Source: CBDCTM01 sp965222005
GTDB taxonomy: Bacteria; Bacteroidota; Bacteroidia; Chitinophagales; Saprospiraceae
NCBI GenBank assembly: GCA_965222005.1
Contig: OZ244935.1
Coordinates: 3,658,001-3,722,000, forward strand
DNA: 64,000 nucleotides
Reading direction: 5' to 3'
Notes under the pieces: model-generated
Seen by the model: only the letters and a program-made list of their open reading frames with translations
Told to the model about the DNA's origin: nothing
The model's database searches: none
Made by a program: the position numbers and the translations under genes
Shown: positions 9,365 through 17,670 of the stretch, in pieces
Numbering within the stretch: position 1 is the first letter of the stretch
How the letters are laid out: each line of letters starts with the position of its first letter

Positions 9365-9437
9365 TGGCTATAACGGTCTGGCTAAATGGCGTAGCGGCGC
9401 ATAGCCGCTATGAACATTTTAGCCTTTGTTGGGTACA
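9365..9437 (-). other. attC S5, short class
   Basis: AAC 9372-9374, GTT 9428-9430. Inner stem TAGCGGC/GCCGCTA, arms GGCTAAATG/CATTTTAGCC. Right end GTTGGGTACA pairs 10/10 with TGTACCCAAC at 12307. The symporter stop codon lies inside this site. Confidence 0.88.
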
Positions 9438-10873
9438 GTTTTCATTCCTGTTTTATTTGCAAAATAGTAACTTAAAGAAGCTAAAATAAAAGCTGGAATA
9501 GCAGGATTAAGCCCTAATATATTTATAGATAAATTATTCAGTATAACAAAAACAGAAATACCTGTAACCATACTAACCGTAGCTGAATGTTTCCAATTGT
9601 TTGTAATAAACAACCCCCCAATTACAGCAGGGACAAGTTGTAAAGTTCCTGCAAAACTTAAACTTGACAAACTTACAATCAGTTCAGAATTTGACACCCC
9701 TACTAACAGAGCTACAATTGCGATTATTAAAATGAATGTTTTTCCTGCCACTAATTCACTATTCTCGCTTGCATTTGGGGAAATCATTCCCTTATAAATA
9801 TCTCTTGAAAAAATCTGACCTAAAGAGAAAAGAATAGAATCTGCCGTTGACATAGCTGCAGCTAAAACCCCAACAGTAAACAATCCACCAAACCAAGCAG
9901 GGAAATTATTAGAAAGAACTTTTCCTAATATAGAATCTCCGGCAGCAATTTCAGGATACATAGTAGTTCCTCCTAATCCAATAGGCAGTACTGCGAGACT
10001 GCAAAATGCTATGAGAAGCCCCATTCCAATTGCTATACTTCTTAAATACTTTACTGGCTCTTTATTGCTAATTAATAAGTACCGAGTTAGAAACTGAGGT
10101 TGACTTATTGGAATTGAAGCAAATAGAATGCAACCTGAAATAAGAGCACCAATACCAAAGACTCCTTTTCCTCCAGGAGCTGATAAGTATTTGGTTTCAA
10201 CATTATTAACTAGGTCTATTGGCCCCGAAAATTCCCAAAAGGTAATATAAATTCCTACCGAGAATGCACAAATAAAAAGTATTAAGCCTTGAAAAAAATC
10301 TGAGAATGCAATTCCCCTAACACCTGCAATCAATGAGTAAATGTAAATAATAAGTAATCCTATCAAACTGGCGGTAAACATTGAAAACTTCCCTTCTGTT
10401 GCGGATTCTAATAATTTTCCGAATCCACTAATTTGTACTCCTAAATATGGCAATATGAAGATAGACGTAATTACAATGAAGATTATTTTTGATGTGTTAT
10501 TGGGTAATATAACTTCCAATGGAGATAAGTCTGAACCAAATTCTCTTCTCCTTTCAATTATTTTCTTGCCAATGTAAAATAAACCGAGCATGCCAAGAAC
10601 ATCGCCGAAAATTATGTATGGCCATGCGACTAAACCATGTGTATAAATAAAACCTGGTAATCCTACCATGAAAAAAGCTGAAAATAAGGTAGCTGAGAAA
10701 GTGAAAATTAAAACTGGAATTCCAATTGGACTTTTTGCAGCTACATAAAAATCTTGAAGAGTAGTAAAGATTGTTTTTGACTTTGTCTCCTTTCTTTTTG
10801 CAATTATTGCTATTACAATTAAGGCGAATAGGTAAACAACGAGCCATACTAATCCGAATTTATCTAAAGTCAT
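9419..10873 (-). CDS. Sodium:solute symporter (SSS family)
   Basis: 484 residues with about 13 hydrophobic segments. Family hallmarks include GVRGIAFSDFFQGLILF and FGGLFTVGVLAAAMSTADS, which contains the conserved small residues near the Na+ site. Such proteins import organic solutes with Na+ across the inner membrane; the substrate is unknown. The start ATG overlaps the stop of a 59-codon membrane protein (ATGA), so the two are translationally coupled. The last codons read VPNKG then TAA through the GTACCCAAC end and the attC arm, so the cassette end is part of the protein. A symporter in a cassette is unusual because of its size and its operon. Confidence 0.85.
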   Translation of the reverse strand: MTLDKFGLVWLVVYLFALIVIAIIAKRKETKSKTIFTTLQDFYVAAKSPIGIPVLIFTFSATLFSAFFMVGLPGFIYTHGLVAWPYIIFGDVLGMLGLFYIGKKIIERRREFGSDLSPLEVILPNNTSKIIFIVITSIFILPYLGVQISGFGKLLESATEGKFSMFTASLIGLLIIYIYSLIAGVRGIAFSDFFQGLILFICAFSVGIYITFWEFSGPIDLVNNVETKYLSAPGGKGVFGIGALISGCILFASIPISQPQFLTRYLLISNKEPVKYLRSIAIGMGLLIAFCSLAVLPIGLGGTTMYPEIAAGDSILGKVLSNNFPAWFGGLFTVGVLAAAMSTADSILFSLGQIFSRDIYKGMISPNASENSELVAGKTFILIIAIVALLVGVSNSELIVSLSSLSFAGTLQLVPAVIGGLFITNNWKHSATVSMVTGISVFVILNNLSINILGLNPAIPAFILASLSYYFANKTGMKTVPNKG

Positions 10874-11049
10874 TTCGTTTCAATATTTTGGTTAATAATT
10901 AGGATAACTCCAATCAATACAATGAAGGGACTAAATATCCAGATTAAAGCATTAGACATATTGCTTAGGGAAGCAAGCGGCACGACCGCATAGGTTAGAA
11001 TAAATGCTAATAGAATTAGAATTATCCCAATTGGTTTAAGATTTCTCAT
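10870..11049 (-). CDS. Small two-TM protein, probable symporter partner
   Basis: 59 residues: MRNLKPIGIILILLAFIL, a short loop (VVPLASLSNMSN), then a second membrane segment (FSPFIVLIGVILIINQ). Its TGA overlaps the ATG of the symporter. Small two-TM proteins of the DUF3311 type are commonly encoded just before SSS transporters, and size and position fit that role; family membership is inferred. Confidence 0.6.
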   Translation of the reverse strand: MRNLKPIGIILILLAFILTYAVVPLASLSNMSNALIWIFSPFIVLIGVILIINQNIETK

Positions 11050-11053
11050 TTTG

Positions 11054-12274
11054 TTAAAATTTTAAATTTGCGTATCTCTGAAGTAATTTTCTTTCATCTG
11101 AGAATATTCCAAGATTTTCATCTTTAATCACTTTTTTTGCTTTCTCGAAAGTAATTGACACATTCATGGGTCTTGAATGTTCGAAGTGAGTGTCAATTAT
11201 TTTTTGCAAAACAAGTAATTGGTTTTGTGTTCTTATCTTTCCTTCTGGTTCATCTATACCTTCTAAAAAAGGTAAAAATTGAGGAGTAATAATTTTCGAG
11301 TTATTAAAAGACGCATGACTTCCAGCTACTATTTTGGTGTCTCCGTTTATTTTGTCTATAGGTAGTTCCAAACTTGGTTTCCTTTCCCAGTCTAACCAAA
11401 CAATTCTCTTTGCCTTATTTGTAAATATTTTATTCAAATCATTAGTTAGACCTGAAGTTGTAATTCTTTCTGTAGAATTTGGAATTATTTTTCTAAGAAT
11501 TGTTTCTGCATATTCTCCAACTTTATCATCACTTCTATACAACTCAAATCTATCATTCGAGTTTGATAAATTAGATGCTATTGCAATAGTTTCATCCATT
11601 ATTTGAGGTGAAATTGAAATTACATTAGGTAAGTTTGGATATTTTTTAAAATTACAAGGTTGTGTGAGAATATAAAGAGTTCGTGGGTTTAATAGATTAG
11701 AAATATCAGTTTCGTTAATGAAATCAAGTGGATTGTAGTAATCCAAAACAATTATATCATGATGCTTTGACTTGGCCTCTTTTAAGGCAGCTTTTAAAGC
11801 TTCTTTTGAAGTAATATTAGCAGGTGCGATAATTGGAACTGTGAGCCCATATTCTTTTCCAATGTTTGCTACAACACCTTTGAATAATTCTGAGTCAATA
11901 GTTCCTTTATCTTGAATAAGATGAATTGACGGACTCCCAAACCTTTTAGGAGTAAAAATGCTTGACAAAACAGAGAGGCCTAAAATAAATGTTCCAAGAA
12001 TGAATAAAACAGTAATAACTATGCTCCTTAAAATTTTTCGTTTATCCTCTGGCCAAGCGGTTTTTAAAATATAAAATAGGAAGAACAGATTAGTACTTAA
12101 TAATATCATTGAAAAACGATAGTTAATAAAATATTCATAAATACTATATATAAAAGAAAATATCTGATTCGGATAGGTTATGAAAAGTATTATTAATCCA
12201 ATAACTGGAATTGTGAATGAGATTGTAATCCCTTCTTTTTTTCCAATCGGAATATTTACTTTTAAATCAGACAT
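11054..12274 (-). CDS. Membrane-anchored periplasmic-binding-protein-like protein
   Basis: 406 residues. Three N-terminal hydrophobic segments (about 14-34, 52-74, 84-110) are followed by a soluble domain of about 280 residues that starts SPSIHLIQDKGTIDSELFKG. It has alternating strand/helix blocks such as HDIIVLDYYNPLDF, KRIVWLDWERK and GDTKIVAGSHASF, as in type I periplasmic-binding folds. It is the first gene of the three-gene operon; the small membrane protein starts 4 nt downstream. It probably senses or presents the ligand moved by the symporter, which is inference from context. The start is 33 nt inside S6. Confidence 0.55.
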   Translation of the reverse strand: MSDLKVNIPIGKKEGITISFTIPVIGLIILFITYPNQIFSFIYSIYEYFINYRFSMILLSTNLFFLFYILKTAWPEDKRKILRSIVITVLFILGTFILGLSVLSSIFTPKRFGSPSIHLIQDKGTIDSELFKGVVANIGKEYGLTVPIIAPANITSKEALKAALKEAKSKHHDIIVLDYYNPLDFINETDISNLLNPRTLYILTQPCNFKKYPNLPNVISISPQIMDETIAIASNLSNSNDRFELYRSDDKVGEYAETILRKIIPNSTERITTSGLTNDLNKIFTNKAKRIVWLDWERKPSLELPIDKINGDTKIVAGSHASFNNSKIITPQFLPFLEGIDEPEGKIRTQNQLLVLQKIIDTHFEHSRPMNVSITFEKAKKVIKDENLGIFSDERKLLQRYANLKF

Positions 12275-12306
12275 CTTATTTTTTATTTTGGTTCTTTTAT
12301 TTTAAT

Positions 12307-12436
12307 TGTACCCAACGTCCCGGCTATGCGCCGTGTGGTGTCAGGATGTTGAAAGGAACGAAGATGTAGTTTTTCGATAAGGTTAAATTTTCTTCGAAAA
12401 TTTAACCACATGGTCGCATAGCCAGTGTTGGCTGCA
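12307..12436 (-). other. attC S6, long D class
   Basis: AAC 12314-12316, GTT 12427-12429. Arms CCCGGCTATGCG/CGCATAGCC; inner inverted repeat GGTTAAATTTTC/GAAAATTTAACC. Right end GTTGGCTGCA pairs 10/10 with TGCAGCCAAC at 12900. Confidence 0.87.
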
Positions 12437-12909
12437 TTCTCTTCTGCGCGTTGGCCAAAGTTTCCATTACAGTGTTTTGGCTGCTACTCAATTTCTCTAA
12501 TCTCAAAGCCCTTTTCAACAAAATTTTCAATGATACTAATTTTAGATACAAATTTCAGTTACAATTTTCAACAGTCAATTTACCAAATTAGAAATCTAAT
12601 CTCAAAAATTGTCAATCAAAATTTAACTGCTGATGAAATTCATGATTTTCTTGCTGGCGAATTGAAGTCAGTACAATTACCCGTAATCCATCAATTGTGA
12701 TTAAAATTATACGTAATCGATTGAAAATTAGTAATTTATCATAATTTTTTCAACTTCAAATTTTCACAATTATCAATTCTAGTTTCAATTCAGGATAAAT
12801 TATCAATCAGAATTTACTATCAAAGATTGTCTTTCAATTACCGTTTTGGTACAGATGTTCATGCCATCCAATTCAAAAAAAGCGGGTCGGCCCAACCATT
12901 GCAGCCAAC
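12427..12909 (-). repeat. Non-coding cassette family D (C6)
   Basis: One of nine D copies, all with the same attC. The box AAGCGGGTCGGC is at 12880-12891, only about 18 bp from the upstream end. This copy carries CAGTTAC where others have AGCTAC, which puts a TGA in the family's minus ORF. Confidence 0.85.
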
Positions 12910-12972
12910 GGTCTGTGTAAATGCAGTGGCGGCGCTTAGCCGGCATTGACATTTTACACTTTGTTGGGTACA
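12900..12972 (-). other. attC S7, short class
   Basis: AAC 12907-12909, GTT 12963-12965. Arms GTGTAAATGC/CATTTTACAC. Right end GTTGGGTACA pairs 10/10 with TGTACCCAAC at 15688, across a cassette that now contains IS66. Confidence 0.88.
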
Positions 12973-13841
12973 GTATTTTTAATTTTACTTGTTAACAGTT
13001 CTAAATCTCTTAGGTACTTAATTACTTTTTGCTCACTAATAGAGTTTGCACCTATATGATGAGCAACTGTATTTCGAACACTCAGGAATAAATTATATTT
13101 CTTTCTTTCGGGTACCTTATATCGGTTTAAAATACGTCCATTTGTCTTTATATATTTTCTTGCTTTAGCTCTAGTTGAATCATCGATAACTTTACTAGTA
13201 TTGATTAGGTTCAAATACTCTTCTTTAAATTCATTCCATTTTTCTAAAAATTCGGCAATATAATCGTTTGAGTTTGAAGCGGCATTTTCAATTAATTCTT
13301 CTTTTTCTTCTTCCGGAACTTCTACCTTATCTAAACTCTTTAAAGCTGTTTCCAAAATACTACTTAATTCGCTTGTTAGTTCTTTTATTTCTTCATATTC
13401 ATTAAAAGATAAAAAGCTGTTATGTGCCACAATGCATCTTAACTCATAAAGTCTTGTCCACTTCTTATTAAAGTAAGAATCTTCTGTTTCTAATATTTTC
13501 GAAAAATATCTTTCCCAATTAGATTTAGGAATATATTCGTCAATATTTATTTTAGAAATATCTTTCTCTTTCTTATAATTTTTAAACATTAATTCAATTG
13601 ATTTATTTGAATATGGCTTAAATAAAAAATCGGCTAATTGAATAAAATCGGAATTGTGTAAAATATTTGAGTATCCTACTCTTTGTTTTTTACTTTTAGC
13701 TAAATCTGTTTTCAATACACTTGGCAAGTTTTCATCTATCCAATTCAATCCAACATTTAAAACCATAAATTTAGTAATCAATTTTCTTAGAAGATTTTCA
13801 ACTTTATGGATAAGGGGATAAGATTCTTTTGAATATTTCAT
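12954..13841 (-). CDS. HEPN-domain protein, 3' part of an IS66-split gene
   Basis: 295 residues as an ORF, but the frame is open upstream to the IS66 edge at 13926. Two R-x4-H motifs, ELRCIVAHN (about 130) and VRNTVAHH (about 270), are the signature of HEPN ribonucleases, suggesting tandem HEPN domains. HEPN nucleases often cut RNA in toxin-antitoxin and abortive-infection systems (known). Removing IS66 and one copy of the 8-bp duplication joins this frame to the ORF at 15439-15673, giving one gene of 399 residues. The last codons, TVPNKV then TAA, are read from the attC, the same ending type as the symporter. It may still be expressed from an internal ATG. Confidence 0.65.
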   Translation of the reverse strand: MKYSKESYPLIHKVENLLRKLITKFMVLNVGLNWIDENLPSVLKTDLAKSKKQRVGYSNILHNSDFIQLADFLFKPYSNKSIELMFKNYKKEKDISKINIDEYIPKSNWERYFSKILETEDSYFNKKWTRLYELRCIVAHNSFLSFNEYEEIKELTSELSSILETALKSLDKVEVPEEEKEELIENAASNSNDYIAEFLEKWNEFKEEYLNLINTSKVIDDSTRAKARKYIKTNGRILNRYKVPERKKYNLFLSVRNTVAHHIGANSISEQKVIKYLRDLELLTSKIKNTVPNKV

Positions 13842-13926
13842 CGTTAAATCATCCCATAAAATATTTATTGATAAACTTGCTTTATTTAAGATTTCTCTTA
13901 TAAGTTTTAGTAATTCAAGATAGTAA

Positions 13927-15438
13927 GTAACTGTTCAGAGATGTCCTGCCATAACAAGAGTATTAGCAACAGCATTATCAGTAAACAAACTCTTCAATGC
14001 ATGAAAAACATTGACATTTTGTTTACGAGCAGTCATTATATATGACCTGGTTCTGGCAAAGAATTGGGCACCTTTTACAGATCTAAAACAACCGGATATT
14101 TTCTGCTTGACTTTCATCATTCGAATATCTCTTTCTGAAAAATTATTGTCAAACGGCACCTTAAAGTCGTAGAAAAATCTCAGTATATCTGTTTTGTAGT
14201 CTCTGAATCTTTCCAGTAAATTTCGAGGAGGTGATTTTTTCTTTTTTCCTCTTTTCTTTACAGGTGGTGGTTTGAATGGATTTTGTCTTAATCCTTTTCT
14301 GACAATTTTATCATATAGTGATTCGTACTTTTTGACAGTTGTATATGATATAGCTTGTTGGCCTCTTGCCAGTGCTTTATTTTTCAGATGTAGTAATCTC
14401 AGCAATAAGTCTATTAACTCTTCTGCCCATTTTTGTTCAAATCGTTCTTTTATGAAAACCAAATCTCTTAGCAAATGGGCATTACATAAACTGTGTTTGC
14501 AGTCATATTTGTAATAGCTTTTCCAAAAGTCATGCACTGCAATTCCTTCATATAAAGGCAATATTCCTATGTCCTCCATTGCTAGCTGACCTCTATTTGG
14601 ATGAACTGCATAATAGGCATGCCGGTCGGTCGAACAGCTATGCAACCACCACCTTTTCTTATTGATTCTAAAACCCGTTTCATCAAAACCCAAAACTAAA
14701 CATAAATCCAGTAGAGATTTTAACTTCTCTTCAAAGCTTTCTAGCTTATCAAATGCTTTTTGCCGAAAATTATACAACGACCCTTTACTTAACGAATGAC
14801 CTAACAGATCATTTACTAACTCTTTTGTCCGCTCATATGGTAATAATTGATAGTCTTGCAAATACACCACCATACTTTTTATATTCGGGCCATATTGAAC
14901 AGCATAATCTACTCCTTGCGGAAATGCTTTATTTACACAACCACAATCGCATTGCTTCACTTCTGAGTGATGCTCCGTTATTCCTATTTTTATCTCCGGA
15001 ATATCATATACTTGCCTTTTCTCTGTATAATCTGCCTTTTGACCTCTTAAATTCTTTTTGCAATTTGTGCAAGTATCAACTTTATGCTTTTCCACTTTAT
15101 CTGGTTGGGCACTTATTTTTAACGTTGTTCCCTCATGACCTTTTTGTCCGCCAGCTTTTTTATTGCTCTTTGGCTTTATGCTTTTTGGAACTTTTTTAAA
15201 GCCATCTGTAGATGGAGGTTTACTGCTATTATTACTATTCTTCGAAAGTTGATCCTCTAACTCTTTTATCCGTGCCTTTAATTGATTTATCTCCTCAGTA
15301 AACAATGAAATTACAAGCTCGAACAGAATCCGATATTCTTCTGGTATTTTATTTATCTGATCTTGTAATTCTTTCGGTAGCATCCCAAAAAATAATTTAT
15401 TTCTCTCTATTATCGTAATTTTAACTCTGAATAATTAC
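13927..15438 (-). mobile_element. IS66-family element with 8-bp target duplication
   Basis: 1512 bp. Ends GTAACTGTTCAGAG (left) and the complement of GTAATTATTCAGAG (right) form the inverted repeats. GATAGTAA is repeated at 13919-13926 and 15439-15446; 8 bp is the known IS66 duplication length. It carries only the large transposase gene, without tnpA/tnpB accessories. It lies inside a HEPN gene. Confidence 0.88.
13935..15383 (-). CDS. tnpC: IS66-family transposase (TnpC type)
   Basis: 482 residues. A coiled-coil leader (LKARIKELEDQLSKNSNNSS) is followed by the KPPSTDG linker. A zinc-binding part has CTNCKKNL and QCDCGC. The catalytic core includes GFDETGFRINKKRWW, AVHDFWKSYYKYDCKHSLCNAHLLRDL and NNFSERDIRMMKVKQKISG, all standard for IS66. 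The C-terminus has the usual YIMTARKQNVNVFHAL block. Length is in the family range, so it looks intact. Confidence 0.92.
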   Translation of the reverse strand: MLPKELQDQINKIPEEYRILFELVISLFTEEINQLKARIKELEDQLSKNSNNSSKPPSTDGFKKVPKSIKPKSNKKAGGQKGHEGTTLKISAQPDKVEKHKVDTCTNCKKNLRGQKADYTEKRQVYDIPEIKIGITEHHSEVKQCDCGCVNKAFPQGVDYAVQYGPNIKSMVVYLQDYQLLPYERTKELVNDLLGHSLSKGSLYNFRQKAFDKLESFEEKLKSLLDLCLVLGFDETGFRINKKRWWLHSCSTDRHAYYAVHPNRGQLAMEDIGILPLYEGIAVHDFWKSYYKYDCKHSLCNAHLLRDLVFIKERFEQKWAEELIDLLLRLLHLKNKALARGQQAISYTTVKKYESLYDKIVRKGLRQNPFKPPPVKKRGKKKKSPPRNLLERFRDYKTDILRFFYDFKVPFDNNFSERDIRMMKVKQKISGCFRSVKGAQFFARTRSYIMTARKQNVNVFHALKSLFTDNAVANTLVMAGHL

Positions 15439-15673
15439 GATAGTAATTCAATTCTTCTTCTTCATTCAAATATACACTTACTTCAAATACATTTTGTTTT
15501 CTCTCTTCGAACTGGCTGAACTCTATTGAGTATGGGAAAAAAATATTCTTGTACTCGATTTTTTCATCGTGGATTGAAATTTTTGAATTAATATTCAATA
15601 AACTTCTAAATGACTCAACTGAATCACAAAGCCCATTTTTTGTATCTATAACTATTTGGTATTCTGTCCTCAT
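15410..15673 (-). CDS. 5' fragment of the IS66-split HEPN gene
   Basis: An 87-codon ORF starting MRTEYQIVIDTKNGLCDSVE; only residues 1 to about 78 (to ELNYY) are native, and the last codons are read from the IS66 end. Joined to the fragment below 13926 the frame continues NYYLELLKLIREILNKAS. The native part is beta-rich (SKISIHDEKIEYKNIFFPYS) and not recognised. The start lies 15 nt from the cassette end, leaving no room for a promoter. Confidence 0.6.
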   Translation of the reverse strand: MRTEYQIVIDTKNGLCDSVESFRSLLNINSKISIHDEKIEYKNIFFPYSIEFSQFEERKQNVFEVSVYLNEEEELNYYRNYSELKLR

Positions 15674-15687
15674 TTATTTCATTTTAT

Positions 15688-15819
15688 TGTACCCAACGGT
15701 CTGCGTAAACGCCGTGCGGCATTCAAGGTGCTGAAAGGAACTACAAAATTCTTTATCAGCCAAAAGGCATTTCGACCTCAAAGAAAGCCGCATGGACGCT
15801 TTACGCTTTGTTGGTAGCC
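15688..15819 (-). other. attC S8, long class
   Basis: AAC 15695-15697, GTT 15810-15812. Loop variant with acctcaaagaaagcc in place of atcttccaagtagcc. Right end GTTGGTAGCC, left end TGTACCCAAC. Confidence 0.86.
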
Positions 15820-16411
15820 GTATTTTTCCGGCGCCTCAGCGCCGGTTTTCCTTTCAGGTAATTTCGGAGCCATATTACTCCAAACTGTTAAGGAACCAAT
15901 ATATGAAATTTTGTCGAGATGTGTATTTTGAATGTTATTTTTCTTCTACAATTCTACTGCTGTGGGAGTACTATTTTTCATGCTGCTCCAATACCTTTTC
16001 GGAGTTGAGCTTACCGATTGTTGATTAACAATTAGCTGGATTAGGCCGAATTCATTATTTAACTCTATGATTTTCAACAATTTATGGATTGCAATAATTT
16101 TAAGTTATTAAACTTTATTGCAGATGTTGTGGAGTTTGTAATTTTTAAAATCTACTTGTCTCAATTAGTTTTAGGATTTCAATTACTTTTAAAAGCTCTT
16201 TGTGAATTGTTGTGATTCTTTGTCAAAGTATTCAATTACAAAATTCAAAATGCCGTAGTCCTGCCAATCGAAGAGGGATGATTGTATCAATTTCAAAGCG
16301 GGTTGGCAAGCCTTTCAGGATGTTGTTTTCCTTTTCCAGGTATTGAATTTACTACGATGCTGTTTGAAAAATAGGAAAGCTGTGGGTTTGATTTTCCTAT
16401 GGCTACCCAAC
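15810..16411 (-). repeat. Non-coding cassette family C (C8)
   Basis: The two ends differ by one base: GTTGGTAGCC versus GGCTACCCAAC. Hairpin CCGGCGCCTCAGCGCCGG at 15829-15846, followed on the + strand by TTTTCC. Box AAGCGGGTTGGC at 16296-16307. About 38 open codons (LPTRFEIDTIIPL..) span the box on the minus strand but have no ATG. Confidence 0.85.
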
Positions 16412-16475
16412 GGTCGGTGCATATGCAGTGGCCGACTGAAAGGAGGGCATTGACATATGCACATTGTTAGTGGTC
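16401..16475 (-). other. attC S9, E class
   Basis: AAC 16409-16411, GTT 16466-16468. Arms GTGCATATGC/GACATATGCAC around GTGGCCGACTGAAAGGAGGGC. Right end GTTAGTGG. Confidence 0.86.
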
Positions 16476-16982
16476 GTATCTTTCCGGCGCCTCAGCGCCG
16501 GTTTTCCTTTCAGATGTTTTTGCTACCAAATTTTTCAATCAGTTCTCTTGCTAAATATATGAATTTTTTTCAAGATGTGTATTCCTGATGTTATTTTTTA
16601 TGAGTCACCTCAGTTGTTTTGGAGTAATTTAGCAGAATAATTATTGATGCCTTTTTTGAGCCAGGCTTTCAGTTCTTGATTGTCAAAGAGCTTGATTAGG
16701 CCTGGTTGAATTGTAATTGTCTGTAAATTATAGTTTTCAGGAATTTCAGTTCTTGTAATCAATTCAAGGAGTTTACCCGTATTCGAGTTCAACTCAAAAT
16801 CAAAAAGGCCGTCAGTCGTGCTGTTCAAGAATTATTGCTGGTATCAATTTATCAATTTTATAAATTTATAAAGCGGGCTGGCAAGCTTATCAGGATGTTA
16901 TTTTCCTTTTCAGATATTCAATTTATCACGATGCTGTTTGAAAAATAGGTAAGCTGCGGGATGATTTTCTATGTCCACTAAC
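16466..16982 (-). repeat. Non-coding cassette family E (C9)
   Basis: Hairpin CCGGCGCCTCAGCGCCGG near 16484-16501 as in family C, although the rest differs. Box AAGCGGGCTGGC at 16871-16882 and aaaaaggccgtcag at 16802-16815. Ends GTTAGTGG and CCACTAAC. Confidence 0.85.
16610..16828 (-). CDS. Family E small ORF, 72 aa
   Basis: Opens at a TTG (NSTTDGLFDFELNS..) and ends KKGINNYSAKLLQNN. Leucine-rich amphipathic, no recognised domain. The same frame recurs in five copies; this copy has NTGKLLELITRTEIPENY where others have IMGKLLEL..TTQIPENY. An in-frame TAA lies just upstream of the TTG, so the start is doubtful. Confidence 0.3.
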   Translation of the reverse strand: MNSTTDGLFDFELNSNTGKLLELITRTEIPENYNLQTITIQPGLIKLFDNQELKAWLKKGINNYSAKLLQNN

Positions 16983-17102
16983 GGCCCGGCTATGCGCCGT
17001 GTGGTGTCAGGATGTTGAAAGGAACAAAGATGTAGTTTTTCGATAAGGTTAAATTTTCGAAGAAAATTTAACCACATGGTCGCATAGCCAGTGTTGGCTG
17101 CA
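16974..17102 (-). other. attC S10, long D class
   Basis: AAC 16980-16982, GTT 17093-17095. Right end GTTGGCTGCA pairs with TGCAGCCAAC at 17589. Confidence 0.86.
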
Positions 17103-17598
17103 TTCTCTTCTGCGCGTTGGCCAAAGTTTCCATTACAGTGTTTTGGCTGCTACTCAACTTCTCTAATCTCAAAGCCCTTTTCAACAAAATTTTCAATGAT
17201 ACTAATTTTAGATACTAATTTTAGATACAAATTTCAGTTACAATTTTCAACAGTCAATTTACCAAATTTTACCAAATTAGAAATCTAATCTCAAAAATTG
17301 TCAATTAAAATTTAACTGCTGATGAAATTCATGATTTTCTTGCTGATGAATTGAAGCCAGTACAATTACCCGTAATCTATCAATTGTGATTAAAATCATA
17401 CGTAATCGATTGAAAATTAGTAGTTTATCATAATTTCCCAACTTCAAATTTTCACAACTATCAATATTCTAGTTTCAATTCAGGATAAATTATCAATCAG
17501 AATTTGCTGTCAAAGATTCTCTTTCAATTACCTTTTTGGTACAGATGTTCATGCCATCCAATTCAAAAAAGCGGGTCGACCCAACCATTGCAGCCAAC
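17093..17598 (-). repeat. Non-coding cassette family D (C10)
   Basis: A D copy with two small internal tandem duplications, ttttagatacta near 17215 and accaaatttt near 17265. The box AAGCGGGTCGAC has one change. Confidence 0.85.
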
Positions 17599-17660
17599 GT
17601 CCAGCGTATGTGACGTGCCGCCGATTAGGCGGCATGTACATATACGCATTGTTCGCTACA
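17589..17660 (-). other. attC S11, short class
   Basis: AAC 17596-17598, GTT 17651-17653. Arms GCGTATGTG/CATATACGC, inner stem TGCCGCC/GGCGGCA. Right end GTTCGCTACA pairs 10/10 with TGTAGCGAAC at 18586 and does not fit GTTRRRY. Confidence 0.88.
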
Positions 17661-17670
17661 GCTATTTTTT

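Noticed and set aside
13935..15383. IS transposases as candidates for the array's own recombinase
   Set aside because: All five are DDE or DEDD transposases with their own ends; none has tyrosine-recombinase motifs (R..HxxR..Y).
16401..16411. Family C ends taken as evidence against the pairing rule (GTTGGTAGCC versus GGCTACCCAAC)
   Set aside because: The ends differ by one inserted base next to AAC in all copies, so it looks like an old single change; all other families pair.
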